From assembly GCA_900546645.1 (NCBI GenBank), contig URDR01000004.1, positions 17,051 to 81,050 on the forward strand: a DNA stretch of 64,000 nucleotides, written 5' to 3'. The notes beneath the pieces were generated by a model that did no database searches, was not told where the DNA came from, and saw only the letters and a program-made list of their open reading frames with translations. Shown here one piece after another: positions 23,134-32,371 of the stretch (position 1 is the stretch's first letter; every line of letters begins with the position of its first letter). This DNA is from an uncultured Bacteroides sp. GTDB lineage: Bacteria > Bacteroidota > Bacteroidia > Bacteroidales > Bacteroidaceae. Made by a program: the position numbers and the translations under genes.

Positions 23134-23174
23134 AAAAAAAGTTCCTTATCTCTGTGACTGATAAGGAACTTTTT
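23134..23174 (-). terminator. Terminator of the lon-tgt-lptF run
   Basis: A 15-bp perfect stem AAAAAGTTCCTTATC / GATAAGGAACTTTTT (23136-23150 and 23160-23174) with a 9-nt loop, followed on the minus strand by TTTTTTT. The A/T flanks make it work in both directions. Confidence 0.9.
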
Positions 23175-23205
23175 AGAAGAACGAGGGGTTCTGTATGCTT
23201 CTCTC

Positions 23206-24315
23206 TTATTTGGGAGCTTTCCGGTATAAGTAAACGGCAATGCCTAAATAGAGGATATTGGGTATCCATACAGCAAGATTCGGGTGCATATTCCCATTGA
23301 TGGCAAAGGTAGATGAGATGGTCTGGAAAAGGATGTATGAAAAACTGAGTCCGATTCCGATACCCAAGTGGAGTCCCATTCCTCCTTTGCGCTTTTGGGA
23401 AGACAAGGATAGCCCGATAACCGTCAGGATGAACGCAGCAAACGACATGGCAATGCGGCGGTAATATTCCACTTCGAAGACCTTGATGTTTGCGAATCCG
23501 CGTTTTTTCTGCTTGTCGATGTATTCACGAAGCTGGCGGCTGGTCATGGTTTCCTGCTGTCCGCGCTTAATGAGGAAGTCTTGCGGTTCCATATTGATGG
23601 TAGAGTCGATACGTTCCCCTTTTGTGATGATTTCGCGCATGCCTTTCATTTCACGTATCATGTAGTCTTTGATAATCCACCGGTGTACGCCTGTGGTATC
23701 GTAGGTAATACGTCGTGCTGTCAAGTGAGAAACCAGCTGGTGGTTTTCAAACTTGTCCAGTGAGAAGCGGTATCCGGTTTTATTGTAACCTTCGTAGCGT
23801 TCCATGTATGCCACTGTACCAGAATCGACTTCAAGCTGGATATTTCGTGCGTAATCAGATGAACGCTTGTTTTTGTAAATCCGTTCAAACTCAAGTCGGG
23901 TTACGCTTCCGGTAGGAATAATTTCAGTGCCCAGCACATAAGTCACCGCAGCGATGATGGCAGCCGAAATCATGTAAGGTACCATGAGCCGCTTAAAGCT
24001 CATTCCTGTAGAGAACATGGCGATAATCTCCGAATTTTCCGCTAACTTTGACGTGAAGAAGATAACCGCGATAAACACAAACAAGGGACTGAACAGGTTG
24101 GTGTAATAGGGGATGAAGTTCAGGTAATAATCGAATGCGATGGCACTGATAGGAGCTTTGTTTTTGATGAAATCATCAATGTTTTCATTGATGTCAAAAA
24201 CTACGGCGATTGAAATAATCAGAGCTATGGCAAAGAAGTAGGTACCCAGGAACTTGACGATGATGTACCGGTCAAGCCTTTTCAGCCACTTTTTCTTAAA
24301 AAGGTTTTCCTTCAT
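23206..24315 (-). CDS. LptF/LptG-family permease
   Basis: 369 residues of the YjgP/YjgQ family: an N-terminal transmembrane segment (LDRYIIVKFLGTYFFAIALI), two more before residue 120 (NLFSPLFVFIAVIFF, YMISAAIIAAVTYVLGTE), a periplasmic beta-jellyroll region of about 140 residues, and three C-terminal helices (MSFAAFILTVIGLSLSS, IGIGLSFSYILFQTI, WIPNILYLGIAVYLYR). With LptB it forms the LPS transporter that extracts lipopolysaccharide from the inner membrane. Bacteroidota often encode one such protein where others have two. Starts 19 bp after the tgt stop and ends at a strong terminator. Confidence 0.92.
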   Translation of the reverse strand: MKENLFKKKWLKRLDRYIIVKFLGTYFFAIALIISIAVVFDINENIDDFIKNKAPISAIAFDYYLNFIPYYTNLFSPLFVFIAVIFFTSKLAENSEIIAMFSTGMSFKRLMVPYMISAAIIAAVTYVLGTEIIPTGSVTRLEFERIYKNKRSSDYARNIQLEVDSGTVAYMERYEGYNKTGYRFSLDKFENHQLVSHLTARRITYDTTGVHRWIIKDYMIREMKGMREIITKGERIDSTINMEPQDFLIKRGQQETMTSRQLREYIDKQKKRGFANIKVFEVEYYRRIAMSFAAFILTVIGLSLSSQKRKGGMGLHLGIGIGLSFSYILFQTISSTFAINGNMHPNLAVWIPNILYLGIAVYLYRKAPK

Positions 24316-24334
24316 GAGTGTTCAGATATTCTTT

Positions 24335-25465
24335 TTATAGTCTCGTAGAAAGACGTTTTACCATCATGGGTTTCCATATTGCAAAATCGCCGGCAATGAT
24401 ATGTTTGCGGGCTTCACCCACCAGCCAGAGGTAAAAGGCAAGGTTGTGGATAGAGGCTATTTGCATGGCAAGGAGTTCTTGTGCGTGGAACAGATGACGC
24501 AGGTAAGCACGGCTATACATGGTATCCACGTAAGAGGCTCCGTCGGCTTCAATGGGGGCATAATCTTTTTCCCATTTTTTGTTTCGCATGTTCATGATAC
24601 CGTCTTTCGTGAAAATCATGCCGTTTCGTCCGTTACGGGTAGGCATTACACAGTCGAACATATCTACTCCGCGTTCTATTCCTTCAAGGATATTTACGGG
24701 AGTACCCACTCCCATGAGGTATCGGGGTTTATCCTTGGGAAGAATTTCATTGACCACTTCAATCATTTCGTACATCTTCTCGGTAGGTTCTCCTACAGCA
24801 AGTCCTCCGATGGCATTGCCGTCGGCTCCCTTGGAGGCGATGTACTCGGCAGAGCGGCGTCGAAGATCGGGATAAACACAGCCTTGTACGATGGGGAAGA
24901 GCGACTGGTTATAGCCATATTTCGGTTCGGTTTCATTGAACCGGGTGATACAGCGGTCTAGCCAGCGGTGGGTCAGTTCCATAGAGTTCTTGGCATAGTT
25001 ATAATCGGAAGTTCCCGGAGCACATTCATCGAAAGCCATCATGATATCCGCTCCGATGGTACGCTCGATGTCCATGACACGCTCTGGAGTAAACAGATGC
25101 TTGGAGCCGTCGATGTGGGAGCGGAACTCTACGCCTTCCTCTCTCATCTTGCGTATGCCGGAAAGAGAAAATACTTGAAAGCCTCCGCTGTCGGTCAGCA
25201 TAGGGCGGTCGAATCCGTTGAACTTATGCAATCCTCCGGCTCCTTCAATAACATCCAGTCCTGGGCGCAGATAAAGATGATAGGTGTTTCCCAAGATAAT
25301 CTGGGCTTTGATATCCTCTTTTATCTCATGCAGATGTACTCCTTTAACAGAACCCAATGTTCCTACGGGCATGAAAATCGGTGTTTCTATCTGTCCGTGG
25401 TCGGTGGTAATCAGACCCGCACGTGCATTGGAGCGCGGGTCTGTATATTGTAATTCAAATTTCAT
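24335..25465 (-). CDS. tgt: tRNA-guanine transglycosylase with a missing cysteine zinc motif
   Basis: 376 residues. It inserts preQ1 (or queuine) at the wobble guanine of tRNAs with GUN anticodons. Conserved: MLTDSGGFQVFSL with D92, FDECAPG at 145-151, VQGCVYPDLRR at 193-203, GGLAVGEP at 220-227 and MFDCVMPTRNGRNG at 269-282 with nucleophile D271. The canonical zinc site CxCxxC before SRAYL is replaced here by G309, S311 and D314 (DGASYVDTMYSRAYL), while the histidine of IASIHNL (H340) is kept. This loss looks natural rather than a sequencing error, since the frame and flanks are intact. The ATG overlaps the lon stop as ATGA. Confidence 0.92.
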   Translation of the reverse strand: MKFELQYTDPRSNARAGLITTDHGQIETPIFMPVGTLGSVKGVHLHEIKEDIKAQIILGNTYHLYLRPGLDVIEGAGGLHKFNGFDRPMLTDSGGFQVFSLSGIRKMREEGVEFRSHIDGSKHLFTPERVMDIERTIGADIMMAFDECAPGTSDYNYAKNSMELTHRWLDRCITRFNETEPKYGYNQSLFPIVQGCVYPDLRRRSAEYIASKGADGNAIGGLAVGEPTEKMYEMIEVVNEILPKDKPRYLMGVGTPVNILEGIERGVDMFDCVMPTRNGRNGMIFTKDGIMNMRNKKWEKDYAPIEADGASYVDTMYSRAYLRHLFHAQELLAMQIASIHNLAFYLWLVGEARKHIIAGDFAIWKPMMVKRLSTRL

Positions 25466-27942
25466 TGTTTTTTCTCTTTCTTATCGTCGGTTAGTGTAAA
25501 GTCTATCGCATCAGCAACTTTCTCATCGGTTAAAGCCAAGTCAAGCACATCTTTAATGTCTTTCACATAATGGAAGGTTACTCCCTGCAGATATATCGGC
25601 TGGATTTCTTCAATATCTTTCCGGTTTTCCTCACACAAGATAATGTCTTTGATGCCAGCCCGTTTTGCTGCCAGAATTTTCTCTTTGATTCCACCCACCG
25701 GCAGTACCTTTCCTCTCAGGGTGATTTCTCCGGTCATGGCGAGGTTTGGTTTTACTTTCCGCTGGGTCAGAGCCGAAGCAAGTGAAGTAACCATGGTGAT
25801 ACCGGCAGAAGGTCCGTCTTTCGGAATAGCTCCTTCGGGTACGTGGATGTGGATGTTCCAGTTGTCAAAGATGCCTTCCGGCAAGTTCAGAAGGTGGCTG
25901 TGGGCTTTGATGTATTCCAAGGCAAGCATAGCCGATTCTTTCATGACATCCCCCAAGTTTCCGGTCAGAGTAAGGGGAGCTCCTTTTCCTTTGCTCAAAC
26001 TGGTTTCAACAAACAGAATCTCACCACCTACGGCAGTCCATGCCAGTCCGGTTACCACACCGGCATAGTCATTGCCCTGGTATTTGTCGCGTGAGTATTC
26101 AGGAGTACCCAGATACGTTTTAATGTCGGCTGGCTTCAAGTCATGCTGTCCGATGAACTTATCGCTGGCTATTTCTAATGCGATTTTCCGCATGACCTTG
26201 CTGATTTTCTTTTCAAGCTCACGAACCCCACTTTCACGGGTGTAGTTCTCAACGATATATTCGATAGCCGCTTTGCTGAACTTGACATGCTCTTTTTTCA
26301 GTCCGTTCGCTTCCATTTCCTTAGGAATGAGGTGGCGGCGTGCGATTTCTATCTTTTCTTCGGTAATGTAACCGCTTACCTCAATCAGCTCCATACGGTC
26401 GAGCAGAGGAAGAGGAATGGCGCCCAAGTTATTGGCTGTGGCAATGAACATGACGTTCGATAAATCGTAATCAATGTCAATATAGTTGTCATGGAACGTA
26501 TTGTTTTGTTCCGGGTCAAGCACTTCAAGCATAGCGGAGCTCGGGTCGCCCTGGCGGTCACTACTCAGCTTGTCTATTTCATCTAAAATGATGACCGGAT
26601 TGGAACTTTCGGCTTTGATCAGACTTTTGATGATACGTCCCGGCATGGCTCCTATGTATGTTTTGCGGTGACCTCTGATTTCAGCCTCATCGTGTACACC
26701 TCCCAAGGACATACGCACGTATTTGCGTTTCAGTGAAGCAGCAATGGAGCGTCCTAAAGAGGTTTTACCGACTCCTGGAGGACCATAAAGGCAGATGATG
26801 GGTGACTTCAGGTCGCCTTTCAGCTTTAATACGGCAAGGTGTTCCAGGATACGCTCTTTTACTTTTTCAAGTCCATAATGGTCTTTATTCAAAATTTTTT
26901 CGGCATTAGGGATGTTGATGACATCATTGGTGTAAACATCCCACGGCAAAGCCAGCAAAGTCTGCAGATAAGTTATCTGAACATTATAGTCGGGCGACTG
27001 CGGATTGATGCGTTCCAGTTTGGTTACTTCGCGTTCGTAGATTTCAGCAACCTCTTTTCTCCATTTTTTGCCTTTCCCTTTTTTGCGTAACTCTTCTATT
27101 TCGTCATTCTGACCATTTCCCAGTTCATCTTGTATGTTCTTGATTTGCTGCTGGAGAAAATATTCACGCTGCTGGCGGTCGAGCTCCTCACGGGTACGCA
27201 TCTGGATGTTTTGTTTCAGAGTAGCCAGCTGTACCTCCTTGTTGAGCACTTGGATTAAACGGTACATACGTTCCTTCAGCGAATCTTGCTCAAGTAGCGA
27301 GAACTTGTCTTCAAGGCTGAAGGGGAAGTTGGCACAAATAAAGTTGACAAATACATCTACGGCATCAATGTTTTTCAAGGCGAAAGAAGTGTCCGGACTC
27401 ATTTGGTCTGATAATTCCAAGAGCTTGGTACTCAGCTCGCGGCATGAATCAATCAAAGCTTTGGTTTCTTCATTTTTTTCGAGCATGTTATTTTCTTCAA
27501 TGACGCTGACTTTTCCTTTGAGGAAAGAGCGGGTTGAAGTGATTTCGTCGATGTGCACTTTAGGTCCATTCGCCTGAAGGATAACCGTGGTGTTTCCTCC
27601 TGACATTTCAAATATGCGGAGAACCTTTCCTACCACAGCAACGGGGTACAGGTCTTTGAATCCGGGGTTTTCAACTTCAACCAGTCGCTGGGTAGCAATT
27701 ACGATGGAGCGCTTGTTGTTGAATGCCGAGTTGACCAATTTCAAAGTGCTTTGCCGCCCTACGGTAACCGGCATTACCACTGAAGGAAATATAATCATGT
27801 TTCGTAACGTCATGACAGGGATTTCCTCGTTCAGTTCTTCCGGCATAACTTCTTCAGGGGTAGTAACTATTTCGGTCAGCATGGATATATCTTCGCCTTC
27901 CCGACCTGTCGATATGTTTCTTTTTCTGGTTTTCTTTATCAT
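25462..27942 (-). CDS. lon: ATP-dependent Lon protease
   Basis: 826 residues from MIKKTRKRNIST; an ATG 39 bp upstream (27981) is an alternative start. Domains: Lon N-terminal substrate domain at about 35-240 (VMTLRNMIIFPSVVMPVTVG), a coiled-coil with RTREELDRQQREYFLQQQIK, the AAA+ module with GPPGVGKTS (Walker A) and PVIILDEIDK (Walker B), and the serine-lysine protease domain with PKDGPSAGITM (catalytic Ser) and GGIKEKILAAKRAG (catalytic Lys). It degrades misfolded and regulatory proteins. A -7 box lies just upstream. It leads the lon-tgt-lptF run, with its stop overlapping the tgt start. Confidence 0.97.
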   Translation of the reverse strand: MIKKTRKRNISTGREGEDISMLTEIVTTPEEVMPEELNEEIPVMTLRNMIIFPSVVMPVTVGRQSTLKLVNSAFNNKRSIVIATQRLVEVENPGFKDLYPVAVVGKVLRIFEMSGGNTTVILQANGPKVHIDEITSTRSFLKGKVSVIEENNMLEKNEETKALIDSCRELSTKLLELSDQMSPDTSFALKNIDAVDVFVNFICANFPFSLEDKFSLLEQDSLKERMYRLIQVLNKEVQLATLKQNIQMRTREELDRQQREYFLQQQIKNIQDELGNGQNDEIEELRKKGKGKKWRKEVAEIYEREVTKLERINPQSPDYNVQITYLQTLLALPWDVYTNDVINIPNAEKILNKDHYGLEKVKERILEHLAVLKLKGDLKSPIICLYGPPGVGKTSLGRSIAASLKRKYVRMSLGGVHDEAEIRGHRKTYIGAMPGRIIKSLIKAESSNPVIILDEIDKLSSDRQGDPSSAMLEVLDPEQNNTFHDNYIDIDYDLSNVMFIATANNLGAIPLPLLDRMELIEVSGYITEEKIEIARRHLIPKEMEANGLKKEHVKFSKAAIEYIVENYTRESGVRELEKKISKVMRKIALEIASDKFIGQHDLKPADIKTYLGTPEYSRDKYQGNDYAGVVTGLAWTAVGGEILFVETSLSKGKGAPLTLTGNLGDVMKESAMLALEYIKAHSHLLNLPEGIFDNWNIHIHVPEGAIPKDGPSAGITMVTSLASALTQRKVKPNLAMTGEITLRGKVLPVGGIKEKILAAKRAGIKDIILCEENRKDIEEIQPIYLQGVTFHYVKDIKDVLDLALTDEKVADAIDFTLTDDKKEKKQ

Positions 27943-27998
27943 AACTATTCTCGTGTCTTGTTCTTTTAAAATAGGTTTCATTTAGATTGAAACGGGTA

Positions 27999-28006
27999 CA
28001 AAGTTA
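27999..28006 (-). promoter_or_regulatory. -7 box of lon
   Basis: Minus strand TAACTTTG, a perfect TAnnTTTG. No -33 TTTG at normal spacing. No heat-shock inverted repeat (CIRCE) was recognised. Confidence 0.55.
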
Positions 28007-28076
28007 GTGATTTTGACGGAAACAGAAAAAAAAGTAACGACTCAAACCTTTAATATTCGTGAATATCGGTCTGATA

Positions 28077-28108
28077 GTTGGCTGTATTTTGAGATTTGTA
28101 TATTTTTG
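28077..28108 (+). promoter_or_regulatory. Promoter of trmN6
   Basis: GTTG (28077-28080), a 20-nt spacer and TATTTTTG (28101-28108) fit the Bacteroides promoter with one -33 mismatch. Confidence 0.6.
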
Positions 28109-28137
28109 CTCTTGATAAAACAGAGATGAGTAAATAA

Positions 28138-28851
28138 ATGTCGAATCCTTTTTTTAAGTTTAAACGTTTTACGGTTTACCATGACCGCTGTGCGATGAAA
28201 GTGGGCACAGACGGAGTTTTGCTGGGTGCTTGGGCTGATGTGGCAGGAGTACGTTCGGTTTTGGATGTAGGTACAGGTACAGGGTTGATAGCCTTGATGC
28301 TATCGCAGCGGTGTGATGCAGATATTCAGGCGATTGACATTGATAAGGATGCGGTGATTCAAGCCTGCGAGAATGTGCGAAACTCACCTTGGCCGGAGCA
28401 GATTGCAGTGCAGCAGGGAGATGTGCGGAAGTTTGCAGAAGAATGTGGCAGAAGGTTTGATTTAATAGTGTCTAATCCTCCTTACTTTACAGAAAAGGTA
28501 ATGTGTCCGGAACAGCGCCGGAATGCTGCACGCCACACCGAGGGGCTCGCTTTCTCTGAACTGATAGCGGCGGTGTCGGTTTTATTGGCTGGGCAAGGGC
28601 GTTTTTCCGTCATCCTTCCTTCGGCGGCAGCTCCTGATTTTATTGCGGAAGCCACTCGGCAGGGGCTGTATCTTCATTGCCAGGTATGGGTGCATACGAA
28701 ACCCGGCGCCGAGCCCAAGCGGGTGTTGATGACTTTCAAAAAAGAAGAAATTGCTTCGGCAGAGGTGGGGCATCTCACCATCGAGCTGGAGCGTCATGTT
28801 TATGCCCCTGAGTTTTTAGCTCTGGTCAAAGATTATTACCTGTATCTGTAA
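28138..28851 (+). CDS. trmN6: tRNA1(Val) (adenine37-N6)-methyltransferase
   Basis: 237 residues: the class I methyltransferase SAM site VLDVGTGTGLIALML, the acidic IDIDKDAV loop, and the N6-adenine catalytic motif SNPPYF followed by EKVMCPEQRRNAARH, a signature of the TrmN6 (YfiC) family. It methylates A37 of a valine tRNA. The N-terminal FKFKRFTVYHDRCAMKVGTDG is also typical. A single gene with its own promoter, convergent with the lipid kinase. Confidence 0.9.
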   Translation: MSNPFFKFKRFTVYHDRCAMKVGTDGVLLGAWADVAGVRSVLDVGTGTGLIALMLSQRCDADIQAIDIDKDAVIQACENVRNSPWPEQIAVQQGDVRKFAEECGRRFDLIVSNPPYFTEKVMCPEQRRNAARHTEGLAFSELIAAVSVLLAGQGRFSVILPSAAAPDFIAEATRQGLYLHCQVWVHTKPGAEPKRVLMTFKKEEIASAEVGHLTIELERHVYAPEFLALVKDYYLYL

Positions 28852-28857
28852 AACAGT

Positions 28858-28894
28858 GTCAGGCACGGAACGGAATTGATTTTCCGCACCTGAC
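28858..28894 (+). terminator. Weak hairpin between converging genes
   Basis: GTCAGG...CCTGAC with an inner GGAA/TTCC pair, followed by a T-rich tract (TTCTGTTGTTTTATTTTTT). It probably ends trmN6. Confidence 0.5.
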
Positions 28895-28904
28895 TTCTGT
28901 TGTT

Positions 28905-29939
28905 TTATTTTTTAGAAAGTTTTCTTAGCAGATTCTGGTTGAGCGTAAGAAGTTGCCGGTGTTTTTCTGCAATGCTCGATGAAATCGGTCTTCGTCCGAT
29001 AAAATCGGTGACATGTTGCAGGATGCTGGTGGGCTGTCCGCACATCAGCTTCGGGTTCAGCGGGGCAATGACTTTCAGACCTTGATGTACGATTTTCACC
29101 TCCAAGTCTTTTCCTCCCATAGCCGGGTCACCGTCAAAGTGGAATACTCCCTCTGCGGTGCGGTGGATAACAATACGGTCATCGCGCATGGTCTTGATAC
29201 GGCTGTTCTGGTCGATTGTCTTGTTGAAGAGCTGGAAAGAAAGCGAGGGGACATCAAGTACCGTAAAAGGTTCGAGAATTGTAATATCCATCATGCCGTC
29301 GGTAAGTGAGGCTTGCGGAGCAATATAGGCATTGTTTCCATACTGTGACGCATTGGCGCAAGCTATGAGAAAAGCCTTGTAGCGTACGGTCCCGGCAGAG
29401 TTTTCTATTTCATACGTTTCAGGACGGTAAGTCAGGCTTTCATGGAGCGTATTTTCCAGATAAGTAAGCAGTCCGCGTCGGCCCGAATCAGCAAACTTCA
29501 GGCTGACAAAGGCATCAAATCCCACACCGCACGTGCAAAAGAACGGATGGCCGTCAATGATTCCGTAGTCGATGTTTTTAGTGATGCCTGTATTTAAAAT
29601 ATGAATTGCTTTTTTAGGGTCGAGGGGAATGCGCAGATGTCGTGCCAATCCATTCCCTGACCCACAGGGAATGATTCCCAGTGCAGTTTGAGACTGAATC
29701 AGTGCTTTTCCTATTTCGTTGATTGTTCCGTCTCCCCCGATGGCCACCACCATGTCTGCCTGTTCGTTTACAGCTTGGGCAGCGATTTCGGTAGCATGTC
29801 CGGCATATTGAGTCTTACGGATGGTATATTCATACCGTGAATGGTCTAATACATTTTCTATTAATTGAAGAATAGCCTCTTTGCCATTTGTTCCCGAAAT
29901 GGGGTTGACAACGAATATGATACGTTTTTTTTGCTCCAT
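28905..29939 (-). CDS. YegS/Rv2252/BmrU-type lipid kinase (diacylglycerol kinase catalytic fold)
   Basis: 344 residues: IIFVVNPISGTNGK at the N-terminus, the nucleotide-binding VAIGGDGTINEIGKAL, IIPCGSGNGLARHLRIP, and a C-terminal beta-sandwich with HFDGDPAM. Members phosphorylate diacylglycerol, ceramide, sphingosine or phosphatidylglycerol. It faces the serine palmitoyltransferase gene divergently across 184 bp, so a sphingoid-base or ceramide kinase role is an attractive inference. Stop lies 10 bp past the trmN6 hairpin region. Confidence 0.88.
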   Translation of the reverse strand: MEQKKRIIFVVNPISGTNGKEAILQLIENVLDHSRYEYTIRKTQYAGHATEIAAQAVNEQADMVVAIGGDGTINEIGKALIQSQTALGIIPCGSGNGLARHLRIPLDPKKAIHILNTGITKNIDYGIIDGHPFFCTCGVGFDAFVSLKFADSGRRGLLTYLENTLHESLTYRPETYEIENSAGTVRYKAFLIACANASQYGNNAYIAPQASLTDGMMDITILEPFTVLDVPSLSFQLFNKTIDQNSRIKTMRDDRIVIHRTAEGVFHFDGDPAMGGKDLEVKIVHQGLKVIAPLNPKLMCGQPTSILQHVTDFIGRRPISSSIAEKHRQLLTLNQNLLRKLSKK

Positions 29940-30072
29940 ATTTTTGGTTTTCTCCTGAAACTTTGAAGCGCAAAATTAATATTCTTAAAATAAAAGTCCA
30001 CATTTTTTGCAGATATTTGCTTGAATATTGAGTTTTTTCGTTCTGTTAGCGTCGGTTTTGGGATAAAATTAT

Positions 30073-30080
30073 TATCTTTG
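30073..30080 (+). promoter_or_regulatory. -7 box of the serine palmitoyltransferase gene
   Basis: TATCTTTG, a perfect TAnnTTTG, about 43 bp before the ATG. Confidence 0.6.
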
Positions 30081-30123
30081 CACGATTTTTCAATTTTGGG
30101 AGAAAAAGTTATATTATTATAAT

Positions 30124-31311
30124 ATGGGATTGTTACAAGATAAATTAAGTAAATTCAGGGTGCCTCAAATGTATATGGAGAGAGGCGTTTATCCTTATTT
30201 CCGTGAGATAGATAGTGCCCAGGATACAGAGGTATTCATGGACGGAAAGAAAGTGTTAATGTTCGGCTCGAACTCATATATGGGGCTGACTCATGATGAC
30301 AGAATTATAGAGGCGGCTATTGCGGCAACCCGCAAATACGGTACAGGTTGTGCCGGATCACGTTTGCTGAACGGAACGCTTGATATTCATGTTGAACTGG
30401 AGAAAGAACTTGCTGAGTTTGTGGGCAAGGATGAGGCTCTTTGTTTTTCAACAGGCTTTACTGTAAATGAAGGTGTTATTCCTCAATTAGTGGGACGTGG
30501 AGATTATATCATCTGTGATGACCGTGACCATGCTTCTATCGTAGATGGTCGCCGTCTTTCTTTTGCCACTCAGTTGAAATATAAACATAACGACATGGAG
30601 GCTTTGGAAAAGGAATTGCAGAAATGCGAGCCTGATGCCATTAAGCTGATTGTGGTGGACAGCGTATTCTCTATGGAAGGAGATTTGGCTAATCTTCCGG
30701 AGATTATCCGCTTAAAGAAGAAATACAATGCGAGTGTTTATGTAGATGAAGCTCATGGTTTGGGTGTATTCGGACGTGAAGGCCGTGGTGTATGTGATCA
30801 TTTTGGAGTGACTGAAGATGTGGATTTGATTATGGGTACCTTCAGTAAGTCGCTGGCCTCAATCGGAGGTTTCGTGGCTGGTGATAAAGATACCATTAAC
30901 TGGTTACGTCATAATGCCCGTTCTTATATATTCCAGGCAAGTAATACGCCGGCAGCTACAGCTGCAGCCAGAGAGGCTATCCGTATCTTCAAGACTGAGC
31001 CGGAACGCCAGAAAAACTTGTGGACGATTACAAACTATGCGTTGAAGACTTTCCGTGATGCCGGATTCGAAATCGGTGAAACCGAAAGTCCGATTATTCC
31101 GCTTTACGTGCGCGATACAGACAAGACCTTCGAAGTTACTAAATTGGCTTTTGATGAAGGCGTATTCATCAATCCGGTAATTCCTCCCGCTTGTGCTCCT
31201 CAGGACACTTTGGTTCGTTTTGCTTTGATGGCAACTCACACGAAAGAGCAGGTTGACTTTGCTATTGAGAAGCTGATTAAATGTTTCAAGCAGTTGGATC
31301 TTTTGAAATAA
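30124..31311 (+). CDS. spt: Serine palmitoyltransferase (alpha-oxoamine synthase family)
   Basis: 395 residues of a PLP enzyme condensing L-serine with a long-chain acyl-CoA to 3-ketosphinganine, the first step of bacterial sphingolipid synthesis. Seen: FGSNSYMGLTHDDRIIEA, the stacking H136 in DDRDHASI, VDEAHGLG with D208 and H211, and the Schiff-base lysine K242 in GTFSKSLAS. Length and the N-terminal LLQDKLSKFRVPQMYM match the Bacteroides enzyme rather than KBL or BioF. In Bacteroides these sphingolipids sit in the envelope and modulate host signalling. The gene is monocistronic with a strong terminator behind it. Confidence 0.92.
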   Translation: MGLLQDKLSKFRVPQMYMERGVYPYFREIDSAQDTEVFMDGKKVLMFGSNSYMGLTHDDRIIEAAIAATRKYGTGCAGSRLLNGTLDIHVELEKELAEFVGKDEALCFSTGFTVNEGVIPQLVGRGDYIICDDRDHASIVDGRRLSFATQLKYKHNDMEALEKELQKCEPDAIKLIVVDSVFSMEGDLANLPEIIRLKKKYNASVYVDEAHGLGVFGREGRGVCDHFGVTEDVDLIMGTFSKSLASIGGFVAGDKDTINWLRHNARSYIFQASNTPAATAAAREAIRIFKTEPERQKNLWTITNYALKTFRDAGFEIGETESPIIPLYVRDTDKTFEVTKLAFDEGVFINPVIPPACAPQDTLVRFALMATHTKEQVDFAIEKLIKCFKQLDLLK

Positions 31312-31373
31312 CCGAAGTTTTTCATGTTGCGGTGAGGATATGTTGAAGTGCGCCCACCGTTGTTTATATAATA

Positions 31374-31417
31374 AAAAAGTAGAACCCCTGGTGAATCATC
31401 CGGGGGTTCTACTTTTT
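31374..31417. terminator. Bidirectional terminator between spt and the HAD hydrolase
   Basis: A 15-bp perfect stem, AAAAAGTAGAACCCC (31374-31388) against GGGGTTCTACTTTTT (31403-31417), with A/T tails on both sides. It serves both convergent genes. Confidence 0.9.
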
Positions 31418-31465
31418 ATGTCATTCCTTAAAGAACGTATCGTTTCAGTAGGGTAGGTAGGATTG

Positions 31466-32281
31466 TTATGCGTTTGCCAAGAAGAATTTTTCTACAGCAT
31501 AAGCCACTCCGTCTTCTTCGTTGGAGAGGGTAATGAAATCGGCATTTTCTTTTACAATGTCTTGTGCGTTTTCCATGGCAATACCCAGACCGGCATATTT
31601 AATCATAGATAAGTCATTGAAACCGTCGCCGATGGCAATCATTTCGTCTTTGGTCATCCCAATTTCTTTCAGCAGGACAGAGAGCGACTGTGCCTTGTCT
31701 ATTCCCTTAGGTACCAGTTCAAGGAAGTAAGGTTCTGAGCGGAAAACTCCCATGCGGTCTTTCAGATGTTCATACATCTCTTTTTCGAGTACGGCCAGAC
31801 GGGTGGGTTCACCCACAATCAGGCATTTGGCAATGGGGTGTTTAACTGCATCTAAGAAATTAGCCACCTTTTTGGTCTTCATGACATTCAGAATGGCTTC
31901 TTTTTGTACATATTCATCATCGGGGTGTTCTGTCAGCACATATTCTCCATCATAGGTTAAAATGGCAAAATCATTCTGTTTGGCACATTGGTAAAGATAG
32001 GGGAGAACATCGTGGTCAAGCAGGTTTTTATACATTAATTCCCCTGTTTTCCAGTCGATGATTTCTCCGCCGTTATATGAAAGAATGTAGCCTTCATATT
32101 TCTGCAGTTCCAGTTTCTCAGCCAGTGGTGCTATCCCATAGGTGGGGCGTCCTGAAGCGAGGACTATTTTCAGCCCTTTTTCTTGTGCCTGAATCAGGGT
32201 CTGGCGTGTGTGTTCTGTTATTTCCTTTTTTTTGTTGGTAAGTGTTCCGTCCAAATCCAGGACGAGCAATTTGTATTTCAT
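31466..32281 (-). CDS. Cof-type HAD-IIB hydrolase
   Basis: 271 residues from MKYKLLVLDLDGTLTNKKKE (ATG 32279-32281; the two codons before it start at TTG and are not needed). HAD motifs: LDLDGTL with D9 and D11, VLASGRP (motif II), then AQSLSVLLKEIGM (lysine motif III) and AIGDGFNDLSMI (motif IV), with the large Cof cap between. It is a sugar- or nucleotide-phosphate phosphatase; the substrate cannot be told. Confidence 0.9.
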   Translation of the reverse strand: MKYKLLVLDLDGTLTNKKKEITEHTRQTLIQAQEKGLKIVLASGRPTYGIAPLAEKLELQKYEGYILSYNGGEIIDWKTGELMYKNLLDHDVLPYLYQCAKQNDFAILTYDGEYVLTEHPDDEYVQKEAILNVMKTKKVANFLDAVKHPIAKCLIVGEPTRLAVLEKEMYEHLKDRMGVFRSEPYFLELVPKGIDKAQSLSVLLKEIGMTKDEMIAIGDGFNDLSMIKYAGLGIAMENAQDIVKENADFITLSNEEDGVAYAVEKFFLANA

Positions 32282-32371
32282 AAGCAATTATCGAACTTTT
32301 TTCATTCGCAAAGATAGCAAATATTCTAAGTTTTTTCTATCTTTAAAATGGATTATAAAATAAGACTTGAA

